64,000 nucleotides of DNA from Aquimarina aggregata (GTDB taxonomy: Bacteria; Bacteroidota; Bacteroidia; Flavobacteriales; Flavobacteriaceae): positions 496,001-560,000 of the forward strand of contig NZ_LQRT01000046.1 of assembly GCF_001632745.1 (NCBI RefSeq), read 5' to 3'. The first letter of the stretch is position 1. Each line of letters begins with the position of its first letter. The notes beneath the pieces were generated by a model, which was given only the letters and a program-made list of their open reading frames with translations, searched no databases and was not told the DNA's origin. The translations under genes were made by a program, and so were the position numbers. Below, one piece after another: positions 1 through 8,903 of the stretch.

Positions 1-581
1 TCAATTTTTGCAATGTCACGACCGGGTTTATAATATCCTTCAAACCAAAAAGGAATATTGCTGGCACTTATACCACTAATTTCTCCTTCAAGATGCCCAT
101 CTTTTTCTTGTAAATCTGTAGAACTACCTAACATCATTATTTCTTTTTCAAAGAATTCTGCAGGTAAATCAAAATTAGATAGCGCTTCTACTTGCTTAAT
201 TCCGGCATTACGAATTGATTCTATCATACTATTAGTTACAGGAATACGTTTGCTTTTTTTTCCTGTCGTGCCCGAACTTAACGCAAAGTAATCTGGACTT
301 CCTGGCCAAGTAATGTTTTCTTCTCCATCAATAACTTTATGCCACCATTGCTTCTTTAACTGATGATAATCAAAATAGGGTACTGTCTCTGCATATGTTT
401 TTTGTATATTTTTTGATTCAAGAATTTTGTTAAAATCATATGTTATCCCAAAATCTGTATTCGAAGCTGTTTTTAATAACATTTCTAATACTTTTTGTTG
501 TTCCTCTATATGATTTGGTTCAGAAGTTAATGCTCCTTTTATCTCAATTGCTCCTTTTATAATTGATCCTATAATTGCCAT
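1..581 (-). CDS. GH3-family acyl-adenylating enzyme (partial, N-terminal part)
   Basis: Only the N-terminal ~193 residues lie in the window; the gene runs off the left edge. The start is the ATG at 581 (MAIIGSIIKGAIEIKG). About residues 90-110 carry the adenylate-forming P-loop motif SSGTTGKKSKRIPVT, and the preceding TWPGSPDYFALSSGTT stretch is typical of GH3 (auxin-responsive promoter) proteins. Plant relatives conjugate acyl acids to amino acids through an acyl-AMP; in Bacteroidota the substrate is unknown. The gene begins two bases downstream of the HD/PycTM gene's stop, so the two are very probably one transcript. The family call is confident; the biological role is not known. Confidence 0.85.
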   Translation of the reverse strand, partial: MAIIGSIIKGAIEIKGALTSEPNHIEEQQKVLEMLLKTASNTDFGITYDFNKILESKNIQKTYAETVPYFDYHQLKKQWWHKVIDGEENITWPGSPDYFALSSGTTGKKSKRIPVTNSMIESIRNAGIKQVEALSNFDLPAEFFEKEIMMLGSSTDLQEKDGHLEGEISGISASNIPFWFEGYYKPGRDIAKI

Positions 582-583
582 GA

Positions 584-1819
584 TTATTCTGTGATTTTTT
601 CTAAAATTTCTGGATTACCTACTTGTTCTACTAAATCAATTCCTGTAAAAGCCACTATAAAAGCTACTACTGATAAAATAATCCCAATAGTAAATACGAT
701 ATATGTAATTTTAAGTAAAGTGTATTTTTTTTTCAATACCAGCCCTAACAAATAAAGGTCTTTGGTAAGCATATTATATACGTAAGACTTATCATTAATA
801 ATTTCATCAATTGCCCATTGATATCGGTCATAAGGCATTTTATAGAAATTCCCAAAAAACAGTAAATTTACTTTTCTATTTTTGACCTGTTCTTTTGTAA
901 ACTCACCCCCTGTTACCTTTGGTTGTGTAGACATTATTGACAAAATAATAGATACTACGCTGAAGAGCACCAAAATTAAACTAGGAATCATTAAATGACG
1001 ATTACTAACAGCGTCAAGCTTAGGAATTAGATTTGCTAATGCTAATGAAATAATAATTGCGTTCACCGAAAGCAAAATATTGGCTTTAGTATCTGCTATA
1101 TCACTTAACTTGATATGGTTTCTAAGCGTTACTCTAAACAAGGTTTGTATACTTCTCTCTGGACTTTCACTTTTATATTTTGCTTTAAGTCTTGCTTTAA
1201 CAATTTCTTTTTTTTGGTTCTTTTTATTTTTTTTCTGTTTTTTTAGAAGACTCAATAAGTTTTTGTTTTTTTTTGGCCCCCAATGTTCAACAGCATATCT
1301 CGTATAATATTGATGCTGCTCAGAAAATAATTTTACGTTTTCTGCTCTCCATTCTTTTCCTGACTGCTTCGATTTACCTTGATGCTTTAATTCTTCTAAT
1401 AGTAATTCACTAACCTCTGTAAAATAATCCTTAGCTAAGTGTGAACTATCTGCATCTTTAATAATTTCTTCAAGAATAGTATTTGGTCTTTTTCCAAACT
1501 TTGTTGCTAGGATACAATTTTGTATACTCTCTATTTTTTTATCGCTTATTTGATATTTAGATAAGAAATCTGCTGCTATCAAAGCACTCTCTTTTTCATG
1601 GTTTTCTTCACCTTTAATGTATCCACTATCATGAAACCATGCAGCTATCTGAACAACTTCTGAGTCTTCATTACTAATATCTGTTTTTTCAATAATTTCT
1701 CGTGCACTTTTTACGACTCTCTGAGTATGAAGAAAATTATGATATAAACATGTTTTGGGTAATTTTTCCTTAAAGAGTTCGAATATGTAATTTTCCGCTT
1801 TTTCCAGTATAGCTGTCAT
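584..1819 (-). CDS. HD-domain phosphohydrolase fused to Pycsar-type membrane effector domain (PycTM/DUF5706)
   Basis: The protein has 411 residues. The N-terminal half (about 1-190) is an HD-domain metal-dependent phosphohydrolase, with HNFLHTQRV, the HD pair in AAWFHDSGY, and a downstream KDADSSHL aspartate. After a lysine-rich linker (about 195-215) comes a C-terminal domain starting near SIQTLFRVTLRNHIKLSDIADTKANILLSVNA. It has about three to four predicted membrane helices and resembles the PycTM/DUF5706 domain used as the cell-killing effector in Pycsar anti-phage systems. No nucleotide cyclase gene is visible beside it, so a defence role is not shown. An alternative is a housekeeping nucleotide-responsive membrane protein, because HD-PycTM fusions are widespread in Bacteroidota. 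It is tightly coupled to the GH3 gene. Confidence 0.8.
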   Translation of the reverse strand: MTAILEKAENYIFELFKEKLPKTCLYHNFLHTQRVVKSAREIIEKTDISNEDSEVVQIAAWFHDSGYIKGEENHEKESALIAADFLSKYQISDKKIESIQNCILATKFGKRPNTILEEIIKDADSSHLAKDYFTEVSELLLEELKHQGKSKQSGKEWRAENVKLFSEQHQYYTRYAVEHWGPKKNKNLLSLLKKQKKNKKNQKKEIVKARLKAKYKSESPERSIQTLFRVTLRNHIKLSDIADTKANILLSVNAIIISLALANLIPKLDAVSNRHLMIPSLILVLFSVVSIILSIMSTQPKVTGGEFTKEQVKNRKVNLLFFGNFYKMPYDRYQWAIDEIINDKSYVYNMLTKDLYLLGLVLKKKYTLLKITYIVFTIGIILSVVAFIVAFTGIDLVEQVGNPEILEKITE

Positions 1820-1873
1820 TTGTATTCTTTTTTAATTAAATAATGGTTAATTGAGTATGTCCAAAAATTTTAA

Positions 1874-2506
1874 CTAGCTTACTTCTTGTTCTTTAACTAA
1901 AAGCAATATTTCATCAGGAGATAAATATAATCTTCTAATACGTGCTTTATATTTTTCTGATAAGGAACTGTGATTAAGTATAAACCGTTTTGTTGCCAAA
2001 ATATAATCTTGCATCGAATGTTTTATTGCATAAGTATCGGCTATTCGCTCTGCTTGTCGTATATAATTTGGAGAAATCAAATACTGTATCCCAAAAAGTA
2101 CCAGATTAAAACTACTCTTTGTAAGATAATCCATAATATGACCTAACTCATGCCCTAACCAGCCTATTAATACATTTTCCGGGATGTCTTTTATATGCAA
2201 CTCCATATTATCAATTTTAAAAGTCGTACTCATCAAAATGACATAAGCCCTTTTCTCTTTTGATTTGAAGATTGAAGACAATTTAGGTTGTGCCTTCATA
2301 AATGATTTTTTTAAAGTTGGTTTCAACTTAAATTCGATTGAAATTTCTTCTAATTCGGGATAATGCGACAAAGCTGTCCCTGCTTCATTGATAATTAGTG
2401 AAGGAATAATTTTATTTTTAAAGTGTATAGTATCGATTGAACCCATAATATGGTTTATAGTCACTATGTATAGACTAATAATTAAAATCGTTTTAAAAGT
2501 TTGCAT
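1874..2506 (-). CDS. membrane-anchored zinc metalloprotease-like protein (HELGH)
   Basis: The protein has 210 residues, with an N-terminal hydrophobic segment (residues 5-23) that is either a signal peptide or an anchor. The zincin motif HELGH falls near residues 118-122 (GWLGHELGHIMDYL). A second motif, AERIADTYAIKH, follows about 35-40 residues later and could give the glutamate third zinc ligand as in M48-like peptidases. Between them is a short hydrophobic stretch (FNLVLFGIQYLI). The protein is shorter than true HtpX/M48 proteases. Family membership is inferred only from the two motifs; substrate and role are unknown. It lies 54 bases from the HD/PycTM gene on the same strand. Confidence 0.6.
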   Translation of the reverse strand: MQTFKTILIISLYIVTINHIMGSIDTIHFKNKIIPSLIINEAGTALSHYPELEEISIEFKLKPTLKKSFMKAQPKLSSIFKSKEKRAYVILMSTTFKIDNMELHIKDIPENVLIGWLGHELGHIMDYLTKSSFNLVLFGIQYLISPNYIRQAERIADTYAIKHSMQDYILATKRFILNHSSLSEKYKARIRRLYLSPDEILLLVKEQEVS

Positions 2507-2633
2507 TACTGTTTACAATATAGATTAGATCACATAGAGACATTAATGCATATGATAAAAAGGGTAACTCTTTTGATGGATGAGGCTCTTTTTCATTAAA
2601 AAAGAACTCATTTTTGTAAATTAGTTATTAAGA

Positions 2634-4088
2634 CTAAGGCAAATCACTAAAAAACGTATCTAAATATTGAAGGCGATCGGTTAACCAGGATTCTATATAA
2701 CGCAAATGTTCTGTTAACTTTATATCCGAAGGCCAAACTAATGCTTCTCGCTCGTAGACTTTGTTTTTTTCAAAAAAATCATATGTAGCGCTAACATTTC
2801 CCAATAGGGAATCGTTACTAAATTGTTGTTTTCTTAAAGAAAACCATCGGTCTTTTAGCCGTTGTCGATAATTACTGGGGTTTATTCTAAACAATCTATC
2901 AAATAGCCCATTACTTAAAATATCATTTGTAGTAGTAATTCTTTTTCCATCCTGAATAGTTCCTAAAACACCATCTAAATCCCAAGGTACATTAAAATAA
3001 GGCATTTTTCTGTTATATCTGGCTACATAAAAATTTTTTCCCAGATTATCTGTAGCTCGAACAAGATTAACGAATAAGAAATAATCAATAGCGTTATTTA
3101 AATCAAACTTTGTAGCAACTTTCTTTTTAAATACAGAATCTTTAGATTTAATCACAAATCTGGTAAACTTGCGAATATTTTTCCATTGCGCTCTATAATT
3201 TACAAAAGGGTATTCTACTTCGTAACCTGCCCAATGCGGAAAAATATTTTTATATTTTGGAGCCTTCATATATGCAGGAGCTCCATTATGACTTCCTGCT
3301 TTAAACAATTCGCCCCTAACCTTTCCTTTTTTGTGTTTTTTAAGTTGTAAAAGCTTCCTATCCACCTGTTCTGTTAGTGCATGAATCCCTATATATTCTG
3401 AATTTAAAAATACTTCTGTAAACATTAAATCAATACCACTTTTGGCATCTTTTTCAAGACTACTATATTGAAGATTATTGATCGACAACCATAGTTTATT
3501 ACAAAAATAGGAACGTAAACGAAGTGGTTCGTTATATAAACCATCCAAAATCCAATCATCATCATCTCTTAAGTTTCCGAATTGCATATCTACAGGAGTT
3601 TCTTCTTCTGAATTTTGCCAAAACTCCAAGTCGTAGGATTTCTTTGGGAATTTTAATGAAATATTGCCTCGCAATTCAACACCTACTACAGCACTCTTAC
3701 GACTATAATGATGAGCAAATGTAAATTGAGAAGGAACTTTTGGATCATCTTTCACCTTTTGATTAGTTATTATTTTAATAAGAGGTAGTTTTGTTATATA
3801 TAGTTTAAAAATTTCATTGTTAATTTTCACATTATAATTTTTTGTAAATAACAAGGTGTCAACTGATGAATAGAAGTCAAGTTCCTTTCCAAACGTGATC
3901 TTAAATGTATCTGTATTAGATTTTAAAGAATCTGGCAACTTAAAATTCCAAACGATAATTTTATGTTTCTTGTCAATACCATAACTTTCCTCTTTGGGAA
4001 TTATCTCACCTATATTTTGGGATTGTATTTGAGTATAACATAAGAAAGTAAATATGTATACAAATAATATGTGTGTGCTTAATTTCAT
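2634..4088 (-). CDS. exported CotH-type kinase-like protein
   Basis: The protein has 484 residues and a Sec signal peptide ending near residue 23 (CYTQIQSQ). The body matches the CotH family first described for Bacillus spore coat: a DDDDWILDGLYNEPLRLRSYFCNKLW segment in the middle, a VDRKLLQL lysine region, and NVPWDLDGVLG, the DxD metal-binding motif, near residues 365-375. CotH proteins are atypical secreted kinases that phosphorylate proteins. The target here is unknown, and in Flavobacteriia such proteins often occur with cell-surface or mineral-associated genes. The gene ends an apparent minus-strand group and has no obvious functional link to the secretion locus on the right. Confidence 0.85.
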   Translation of the reverse strand: MKLSTHILFVYIFTFLCYTQIQSQNIGEIIPKEESYGIDKKHKIIVWNFKLPDSLKSNTDTFKITFGKELDFYSSVDTLLFTKNYNVKINNEIFKLYITKLPLIKIITNQKVKDDPKVPSQFTFAHHYSRKSAVVGVELRGNISLKFPKKSYDLEFWQNSEEETPVDMQFGNLRDDDDWILDGLYNEPLRLRSYFCNKLWLSINNLQYSSLEKDAKSGIDLMFTEVFLNSEYIGIHALTEQVDRKLLQLKKHKKGKVRGELFKAGSHNGAPAYMKAPKYKNIFPHWAGYEVEYPFVNYRAQWKNIRKFTRFVIKSKDSVFKKKVATKFDLNNAIDYFLFVNLVRATDNLGKNFYVARYNRKMPYFNVPWDLDGVLGTIQDGKRITTTNDILSNGLFDRLFRINPSNYRQRLKDRWFSLRKQQFSNDSLLGNVSATYDFFEKNKVYEREALVWPSDIKLTEHLRYIESWLTDRLQYLDTFFSDLP

Positions 4089-4407
4089 TTTTTGTTAAAC
4101 ATTATTTTTAAAATACAAAGATCAAAACATAAAGTATTAAAATGTAACGCAATCCCTATAAGTTTTGCCCGAATCCATAAATCAAAGATCGGTTTATCGG
4201 TTTTTTTGTTACTTTAAAATTTATAATATACCTCTCTTTTATCTTGAAAAACCTAATAATAAATTAAAAACTACAAAAAGAACATTTAATCAATTACAAA
4301 TCAAAACCACTGTCTTAAAAAAGGCATCATCAAAAACACCAATGTATCTGATAATCAAACACTAAAAAAACTTCAAATAACAGTAAAAACATACTGTAAA
4401 GTAGCTA

Positions 4408-4430
4408 TTCGAATCCTGCCACCCCGACTA
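4408..4430 (+). other. tRNA 3'-end fragment (possible integration scar)
   Basis: The 23 bases read as a tRNA T-loop (TTCGAAT), the 3' half of the T-stem (CCTGC), the 3' acceptor strand (CACCCCG), A and CTA. The 5' half of the T-stem is not complementary (AGCTA where GCAGG is expected) and no anticodon arm is found upstream, so this is not a complete tRNA. The acceptor strand would pair with CGGGGTG, and C1-G72 with A73 is typical of bacterial tRNA-Pro. Such fragments are left where elements integrate into a tRNA 3' end. Because the fragment faces right and is followed by a terminator, any such element would lie on its left side. No integrase is in the window. Confidence 0.55.
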
Positions 4431-4433
4431 AAT

Positions 4434-4471
4434 AAAACCGTTTAATATCATATGATATAAACGGTTTTTTT
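4434..4471 (+). terminator. intrinsic terminator after tRNA fragment
   Basis: AAACCGTTTA-ATATCAT pairs with ATGATATAAACGGTTT, leaving one bulged base, and is followed by a run of seven T. It directly follows the tRNA fragment, as a native tRNA terminator would. It also insulates tssD1 from anything upstream. Confidence 0.75.
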
Positions 4472-4671
4472 GATTCTGAATCTTTAGACATTGTAAAAGT
4501 ATTGTTAATCTTTACTATTTTTTTAACTATTAGTTTAATACACTCACTCAATATAAGTACGAATTTAGAAATCAAAATATTTATTTAGCCCCCAAAAAAT
4601 GTTCTTAATCGTGTTTTTATTGTCTTTTATCTAAAATCAAGGATGTTCAATAGTAAATATAACTTATTGAT

Positions 4672-4702
4672 TTTGATGCATTAAACTTTTTAAGTAAGTT
4701 TG
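4672..4702 (+). promoter_or_regulatory. Bacteroidota sigma-ABfr type promoter of tssD1
   Basis: TTTG at 4672-4675 and TAAGTTTG at 4695-4702 are separated by exactly 19 nt, matching the Bacteroidota consensus TTTG-N19-TAnnTTTG. Transcription would start near 4709, giving a leader of about 60 nt before the tssD1 ATG at 4769. Confidence 0.75.
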
Positions 4703-4768
4703 TTATTGGCATTGTTGCCGTTATATAAAAATTAATCTGGTAGTATTTACCACAAAAACAAATTTATT

Positions 4769-5155
4769 ATGTCTTTTAAAGCTAAATTAAAAGTAGGAGG
4801 GAAAGAGTACAACGTACTAAGTTGTAGCTACGACCTAAATCAAGAAGTTGATGCAACAGGAAGACCTTCATCGATTACTCGAGGAGGTAGAATTAATCTT
4901 ACTGTAGAATCTACAGGAGAAACTGACCTGTTTGAATGGCAATGTAGTAGTTTCGAGCGTAAAAATGGTTCTATCACATTTAGCAAAAGAGATACTGATG
5001 CTAAAATGAAAGAACTTAAATTTGATGAAGGATACCTAGTAAAATTCAAAGAACAATTTGATTCTACAGGTTCAAATCCTTTAGTAACGTCTTTTACAAT
5101 TTCTGCTAGAGAAATTGAATCTGGACAAGGTAAACACATAAATGAGTGGAAATAA
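4769..5155 (+). CDS. tssD: type VI secretion tube protein TssD (Hcp-like), copy 1
   Basis: The protein has 128 residues and forms the hexameric inner tube of the secretion apparatus. The sequence has the hallmarks of Bacteroidota TssD: MSFKAKLKVGGKEYNVLSC start, YDLNQEVDATGRPSSITRGG, the ESTGETDLFEWQ strand region, and SFTISAREIESGQGKHINEWK at the end. It has its own strong promoter and a strong terminator, so it is probably a single-gene transcript, fitting the need for large amounts of tube protein. With no extension and no cargo gene attached, it is the best candidate for the main structural tube subunit among the three TssD-like genes in this window. Confidence 0.93.
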   Translation: MSFKAKLKVGGKEYNVLSCSYDLNQEVDATGRPSSITRGGRINLTVESTGETDLFEWQCSSFERKNGSITFSKRDTDAKMKELKFDEGYLVKFKEQFDSTGSNPLVTSFTISAREIESGQGKHINEWK

Positions 5156-5282
5156 TTGTCAATAAATCTTTTGACGATTATGATATATCTGTGAATTTTT
5201 AACATTTATAATAATTTAAAAAATATAAACCTCAAGATCAATACAATTGTATTTTGATTTTTGAGTAACAGATAATTCTCAT

Positions 5283-5319
5283 AAAGAGGGTGTTTGAATT
5301 TTTCAATCACCCTCTTTTA
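5283..5319 (+). terminator. intrinsic terminator after tssD1
   Basis: A 10-bp stem (AAAGAGGGTG with CACCCTCTTT) is extended inward by TTGAA/TTCAA and followed by TTTT. It separates tssD1 from tssB1. Confidence 0.8.
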
Positions 5320-5387
5320 TGTTTTTTCAATAGTTTTGGATATATTAGCAGTATACTCGAAACTCAATAATCTTAAATTTTAAACAT

Positions 5388-5840
5388 ATGGCATCAAATA
5401 ACGTAGGTATTGGTGGAAATGTATTAGATAATGATGCTAGCGAAGCATTAAATGAAATACCTCAAAATAGAACACTTGTAGCCGGGAAACTAACTCCAAA
5501 TACTCCTATTAAGCCAGAGGCAATAGAAGGTCTACGAACTGTTGATGAAGTTTTTGATCATTTTTCTCCTGAGTTAAATCTTCAATTTGAAGATAAAGAA
5601 GGAGGTAGTGTTAATGAAACAATTCAATTTGATAATCTTGGAAGTTTCGGAAAAAAAGGAATCACTCAAAAAAGTGATTTTCTAAAAGGCCTTGAAATTG
5701 AAAGTGAACAATACAAAAAAATCATAAAACAACTTAAAACGAATAAAGTACTTAAGCAGGCATTACAAGATAAGGATGCAAAAGAATCATTGGTCACCAC
5801 ATTAGAAATGTTGATCGCTGAACTTAGTGCTGCTAAATAA
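5388..5840 (+). CDS. tssB: type VI sheath small subunit TssB, copy 1
   Basis: The protein has 150 residues and is the small subunit that interlocks with TssC to build the contractile sheath. Typical TssB features are the NEIPQNRTLVAGKLTP segment, TVDEVFDHFSPELNLQFED, FDNLGSFGKKGI and a C-terminal helical, charged tail ending LIAELSAAK. It lies 20 bases before tssC1 in an obvious two-gene unit. A second tssBC pair lies just downstream in the opposite direction. Confidence 0.92.
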   Translation: MASNNVGIGGNVLDNDASEALNEIPQNRTLVAGKLTPNTPIKPEAIEGLRTVDEVFDHFSPELNLQFEDKEGGSVNETIQFDNLGSFGKKGITQKSDFLKGLEIESEQYKKIIKQLKTNKVLKQALQDKDAKESLVTTLEMLIAELSAAK

Positions 5841-5860
5841 TTTTATATCCGTAGTTATAT

Positions 5861-7213
5861 ATGGCAAACACAGAAAAAAGTCAGGAAAATTTACAGGAAA
5901 GATCGTATCTAGAAAGGATTAAAGAAAAATCAGATGCTCTAGCTAAATATGGAGGATTTGATCTTTTAGAATCTGCTATAGATGATGTTCAAAATTTAAA
6001 CCCTGAGCGAAAAGCTAGGAGAAAAATTTTTCTTACTGAAAATAACAAAAAGCAAGACAGAAGTGATCTGCTTAAAGTTTTGGAATTATGGAAAGACACA
6101 CTTAAAAGTGATGGGGATGTCTTAGATATGATAGAAAAAGCAGAAGATAGTGCTCAACAATCCAAGACTGTATTAAAGAAAAATCTAAAGATTGCATTAG
6201 ATGAAACGAGAGAATTAGAATCTTCGTACAGATCTGTAGCTCTTTTTTATAAAAATACCGACATCGCTGCTATTAAGAATGTGACTATTGTTAATGCAGA
6301 ACTCGAACAATTAGCAGATTTAGATAACACCCGCTTTTTCGATTATATAAGAGAAGAAATTGTTTCAAAATATGATCGTTTAGATTTAAGAGAAAATTAC
6401 TCTCTTTTGGTTATCCCAGGATATCTGGGATCGAAATCGGTAGTCGATAAATGGGGTAAAATGGCCTATGGAAATAAACTAACCTTAGTAACCGATTTTG
6501 CACACTTAGATGAGCCCGATGATGTTATGGAAATGTTTGAAAGTGCAAATCTAGCTAGTGGTGATGCGTATCTCTCTAATACTATTATGACTTGTAATTG
6601 GTTAGTAGGAAGAGAAAAAGAAGAGGAATTAGGTGAAGATGAAAGTCTGTATGTACCGCCATCAGGCGCACTTGCAGGAACGCTTTACAAAACATTAATG
6701 TCTCAAGTCGCTGCAGGTAAAAAACATGGTGGTCTAAGCGAGGTTGATGCTGTTAGATTTGATCTTAAAAAGAGTGAAATTGCAACACTAGAAGGACTTG
6801 GTCTAGTACCTATGGTTAATGAGTACGGTAAGGTTATGGCTTTTTCTGCCAAAACTCTTTTTAATGGTGATAATATAGGACTACAAACCTACTCTGTGGT
6901 ACGTGTATTTGACTATATATCTAAAGTACTTATGGATTTTCTAAATAGAAGAGCTTTTGAGAACTTTAATACAACAACTAAAAATGAAATATTAAAACAA
7001 ATTATAAAATTTTTAGATGGTGTAACTGGTCCTGGTAAACTTATAGAAAACTTTGATATTAAAAGGTTTGCTCAAGATGATATTGAAAAAGATAAAATCC
7101 ATGTTGATATTCGCTTAAAGCCCTATTTTCCTGCTAAAAACTTTTTGATACGTATGGACGGTCAAAAAGGAGATGAAGGTACCGAATGGGACACAGATTA
7201 CGAAGAACAATAG
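5861..7213 (+). CDS. tssC: type VI sheath large subunit TssC, copy 1
   Basis: The protein has 450 residues and is the large sheath subunit. The conserved core is easy to recognise: YDRLDLRENYSLLVIPGYLG (about residues 169-188), SNTIMTCNWLVGR, DAVRFDLKKSE, LFNGDNIGLQTYSVVRVFDY and a C-terminal PYFPAKNFLIRMDGQ strand. The N-terminal 100 residues, which include the region that would be exposed for TssH recognition, differ most from copy 2. It ends in a long hairpin terminator. Confidence 0.93.
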   Translation: MANTEKSQENLQERSYLERIKEKSDALAKYGGFDLLESAIDDVQNLNPERKARRKIFLTENNKKQDRSDLLKVLELWKDTLKSDGDVLDMIEKAEDSAQQSKTVLKKNLKIALDETRELESSYRSVALFYKNTDIAAIKNVTIVNAELEQLADLDNTRFFDYIREEIVSKYDRLDLRENYSLLVIPGYLGSKSVVDKWGKMAYGNKLTLVTDFAHLDEPDDVMEMFESANLASGDAYLSNTIMTCNWLVGREKEEELGEDESLYVPPSGALAGTLYKTLMSQVAAGKKHGGLSEVDAVRFDLKKSEIATLEGLGLVPMVNEYGKVMAFSAKTLFNGDNIGLQTYSVVRVFDYISKVLMDFLNRRAFENFNTTTKNEILKQIIKFLDGVTGPGKLIENFDIKRFAQDDIEKDKIHVDIRLKPYFPAKNFLIRMDGQKGDEGTEWDTDYEEQ

Positions 7214-7563
7214 TAAAATGCAACTATTTTTTGGCGTAAAAAACGCCGTTAAATGACATTTTACATTATTTTATAGAAAAACCACTATAACCTATTTAAT
7301 GTTTTCAAAAAGAAAACGAAACTGGTTATAGTGGTTTTTTTATATTGTATATTAACCTTAAAACCTATCTCAAATAACAAATTAAAATAGAAATACTATA
7401 CTATAAAGATTGATTATTAAGATTACTTTTAGTCACTACTAAAATTATATTCTTTCAAGCTAAAATTCTTTTAAAGTGTAGTAAATAAACATCTTTTAAT
7501 TTCACATATTTCATCTGTCTTACTCTTATACTACAGGCTTATTTACTATACTAGAAAATGTTA
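7214..7563. other. intergenic region between convergent tssC genes
   Basis: The 350 bases contain the hairpin terminator at 7277-7341. The remainder (7342-7563) is AT-rich with no gene or clear signal seen. Confidence 0.6.
7277..7341. terminator. long hairpin terminator between convergent tssBC pairs
   Basis: A 16-nt arm (AAAAACCACTATAACC, 7277-7292) pairs with GGTTATAGTGGTTTTT starting at 7324. The loop itself contains a smaller GTTTTC/GAAAAC hairpin. A T run follows on the plus strand and an A run precedes, so it can work in both directions. Confidence 0.8.
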
Positions 7564-8892
7564 TTAAGAACTTTGAAAATAAAAAGACTCCCAAACATTT
7601 CCTTCCCCACCTACTTTTCCATCCATACGTATCAAAAAGTTTTTAGCAGGAAAATAAGGTTCCATGTGTACATCTAGATGAATACGTCTTTTATCCTCGG
7701 TATCGCGTTCTAGTCTTTTTATTGAAAAACTTTCTATAAGCTTATCCGGCCCCGTATTATTATCTAGAAACTTCACTATTTCATTCATGATTTCTCTTCT
7801 AGTTTGCGTATTGAAATTTTCAAAAGTCCTCCTATTTAGATAGTCCATAAGTACTTTGGATACATAATCAAATACACGTACCACAGAATACGTTTGCAAA
7901 CCAAGATTATCGCCGTTAAAAAGAGTTTTGGCAGAGAAGGCTATAATTTCTCCATTTTCATAAAACATAGGAATCAGTCCTAAACGCTCTAATACTGCTA
8001 AATCATTCTTTTTTAAGGCAAATCGAACACCATCTACACGATTTAATACTCCAAATTTATTTCCAGCCGATGCTTGTGATATTTGAGCACTATAAATTTT
8101 ACCCGCCAAAGAAGTAGAAGGAGGAATATATAAATCATCACTCTCATTAATATTATCATATTTACTTCTTCCTACCAGCCAATTACAAGTCATAATAGTA
8201 TTGGATAAAAATACATCTGATTTTATATGATTTGCAGATTCAAAAAACTCAACAATGTCATCAGGTGTATCAAGATGCTCAAAATCTGTAATTAGAAGAA
8301 CTTTATTATTATGCACCATTCCTGACCACTTCTCCAAAACTTTATTATCCCCTAAGTACCCAGGTATAACCAAAAGAGAGTAATTTTCTCGTAAATCGAG
8401 ACGATCATAAGCAGAATTAATTTCATTTTCAACTGCTTCAAAATAAGAGGTATCGTCTAAATCTTTAATTTGGTCCAGATCCGCATTAAGAATCGTAAGG
8501 TTATGAACTTCTTTTTCCTTAGCATTGTCATAAAATAATGCCGTTGACGTATATGATTTTTCGAGATCTCTTATAGATGTTGCGGTTATCTCAAGGTTTT
8601 TATTATAATTAACCGAAACATCCGTCATTCTACCAGATATATAATTCAAAACCTCTGATACACTCTTATTGCTTTCAAGGGCTTCTTCCCAAAGATCTAG
8701 AATAACCAGAAGATCTTCTCTAGAAGCTTTATTAGCAATAGAATTTAGAAAATTAGCCTTAATCTTCTTTTGACTTGGTCTAATCGAAGATAATTCTGGA
8801 ATAATCATCTCCAAAAAATCAAAATCTATCACATTAGATTTCGGGGTTTCTACACCTTCAATATTTATATTATTTGAGATTTTATTATGCAT
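7564..8892 (-). CDS. tssC: type VI sheath large subunit TssC, copy 2
   Basis: The protein has 442 residues and is clearly paralogous to copy 1. It shares YDRLDLRENYSLLVIPGYLG, LSNTIMTCNWLVGR, FSAKTLFNGDNLGLQTYSVV and PYFPAKNFLIRMDG almost unchanged, while residues 1-110 and the extreme C-terminus (NVWESFYFQSS) diverge. All core strands appear intact, so it is not a pseudogene. It is preceded by its own tssB copy 11 bases upstream on the same strand. It may build an alternative sheath or mix with copy 1; the sequence does not decide this. Confidence 0.92.
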   Translation of the reverse strand: MHNKISNNINIEGVETPKSNVIDFDFLEMIIPELSSIRPSQKKIKANFLNSIANKASREDLLVILDLWEEALESNKSVSEVLNYISGRMTDVSVNYNKNLEITATSIRDLEKSYTSTALFYDNAKEKEVHNLTILNADLDQIKDLDDTSYFEAVENEINSAYDRLDLRENYSLLVIPGYLGDNKVLEKWSGMVHNNKVLLITDFEHLDTPDDIVEFFESANHIKSDVFLSNTIMTCNWLVGRSKYDNINESDDLYIPPSTSLAGKIYSAQISQASAGNKFGVLNRVDGVRFALKKNDLAVLERLGLIPMFYENGEIIAFSAKTLFNGDNLGLQTYSVVRVFDYVSKVLMDYLNRRTFENFNTQTRREIMNEIVKFLDNNTGPDKLIESFSIKRLERDTEDKRRIHLDVHMEPYFPAKNFLIRMDGKVGGEGNVWESFYFQSS

Positions 8893-8903
8893 TATAAGTT
8901 GTA

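Larger units (their letters stand above)
4089..4768. other. intergenic region without a gene
   Basis: The 680 bases lie between the divergent CotH-like gene and tssD1. They contain the tRNA 3' fragment, its terminator and the tssD1 promoter described separately. A 66-codon frame at 4165-4365 lacks any recognisable protein character and is not called. Nothing else was seen. Confidence 0.6.

Noticed and set aside
584-1819. Complete Pycsar defence system
   Set aside because: No uridylate or cytidylate cyclase gene is adjacent; only the effector-like domain is present, fused to an HD domain.
4165-4365. 66-codon plus-strand frame upstream of tssD1
   Set aside because: Low-complexity Lys/Thr-rich content, no start signals, and it lies next to a tRNA remnant; no protein character seen.
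4361-4436. Full tRNA gene ending at the 3' fragment
   Set aside because: The preceding ~50 bases do not form anticodon or D arms, and the 5' T-stem strand does not pair.
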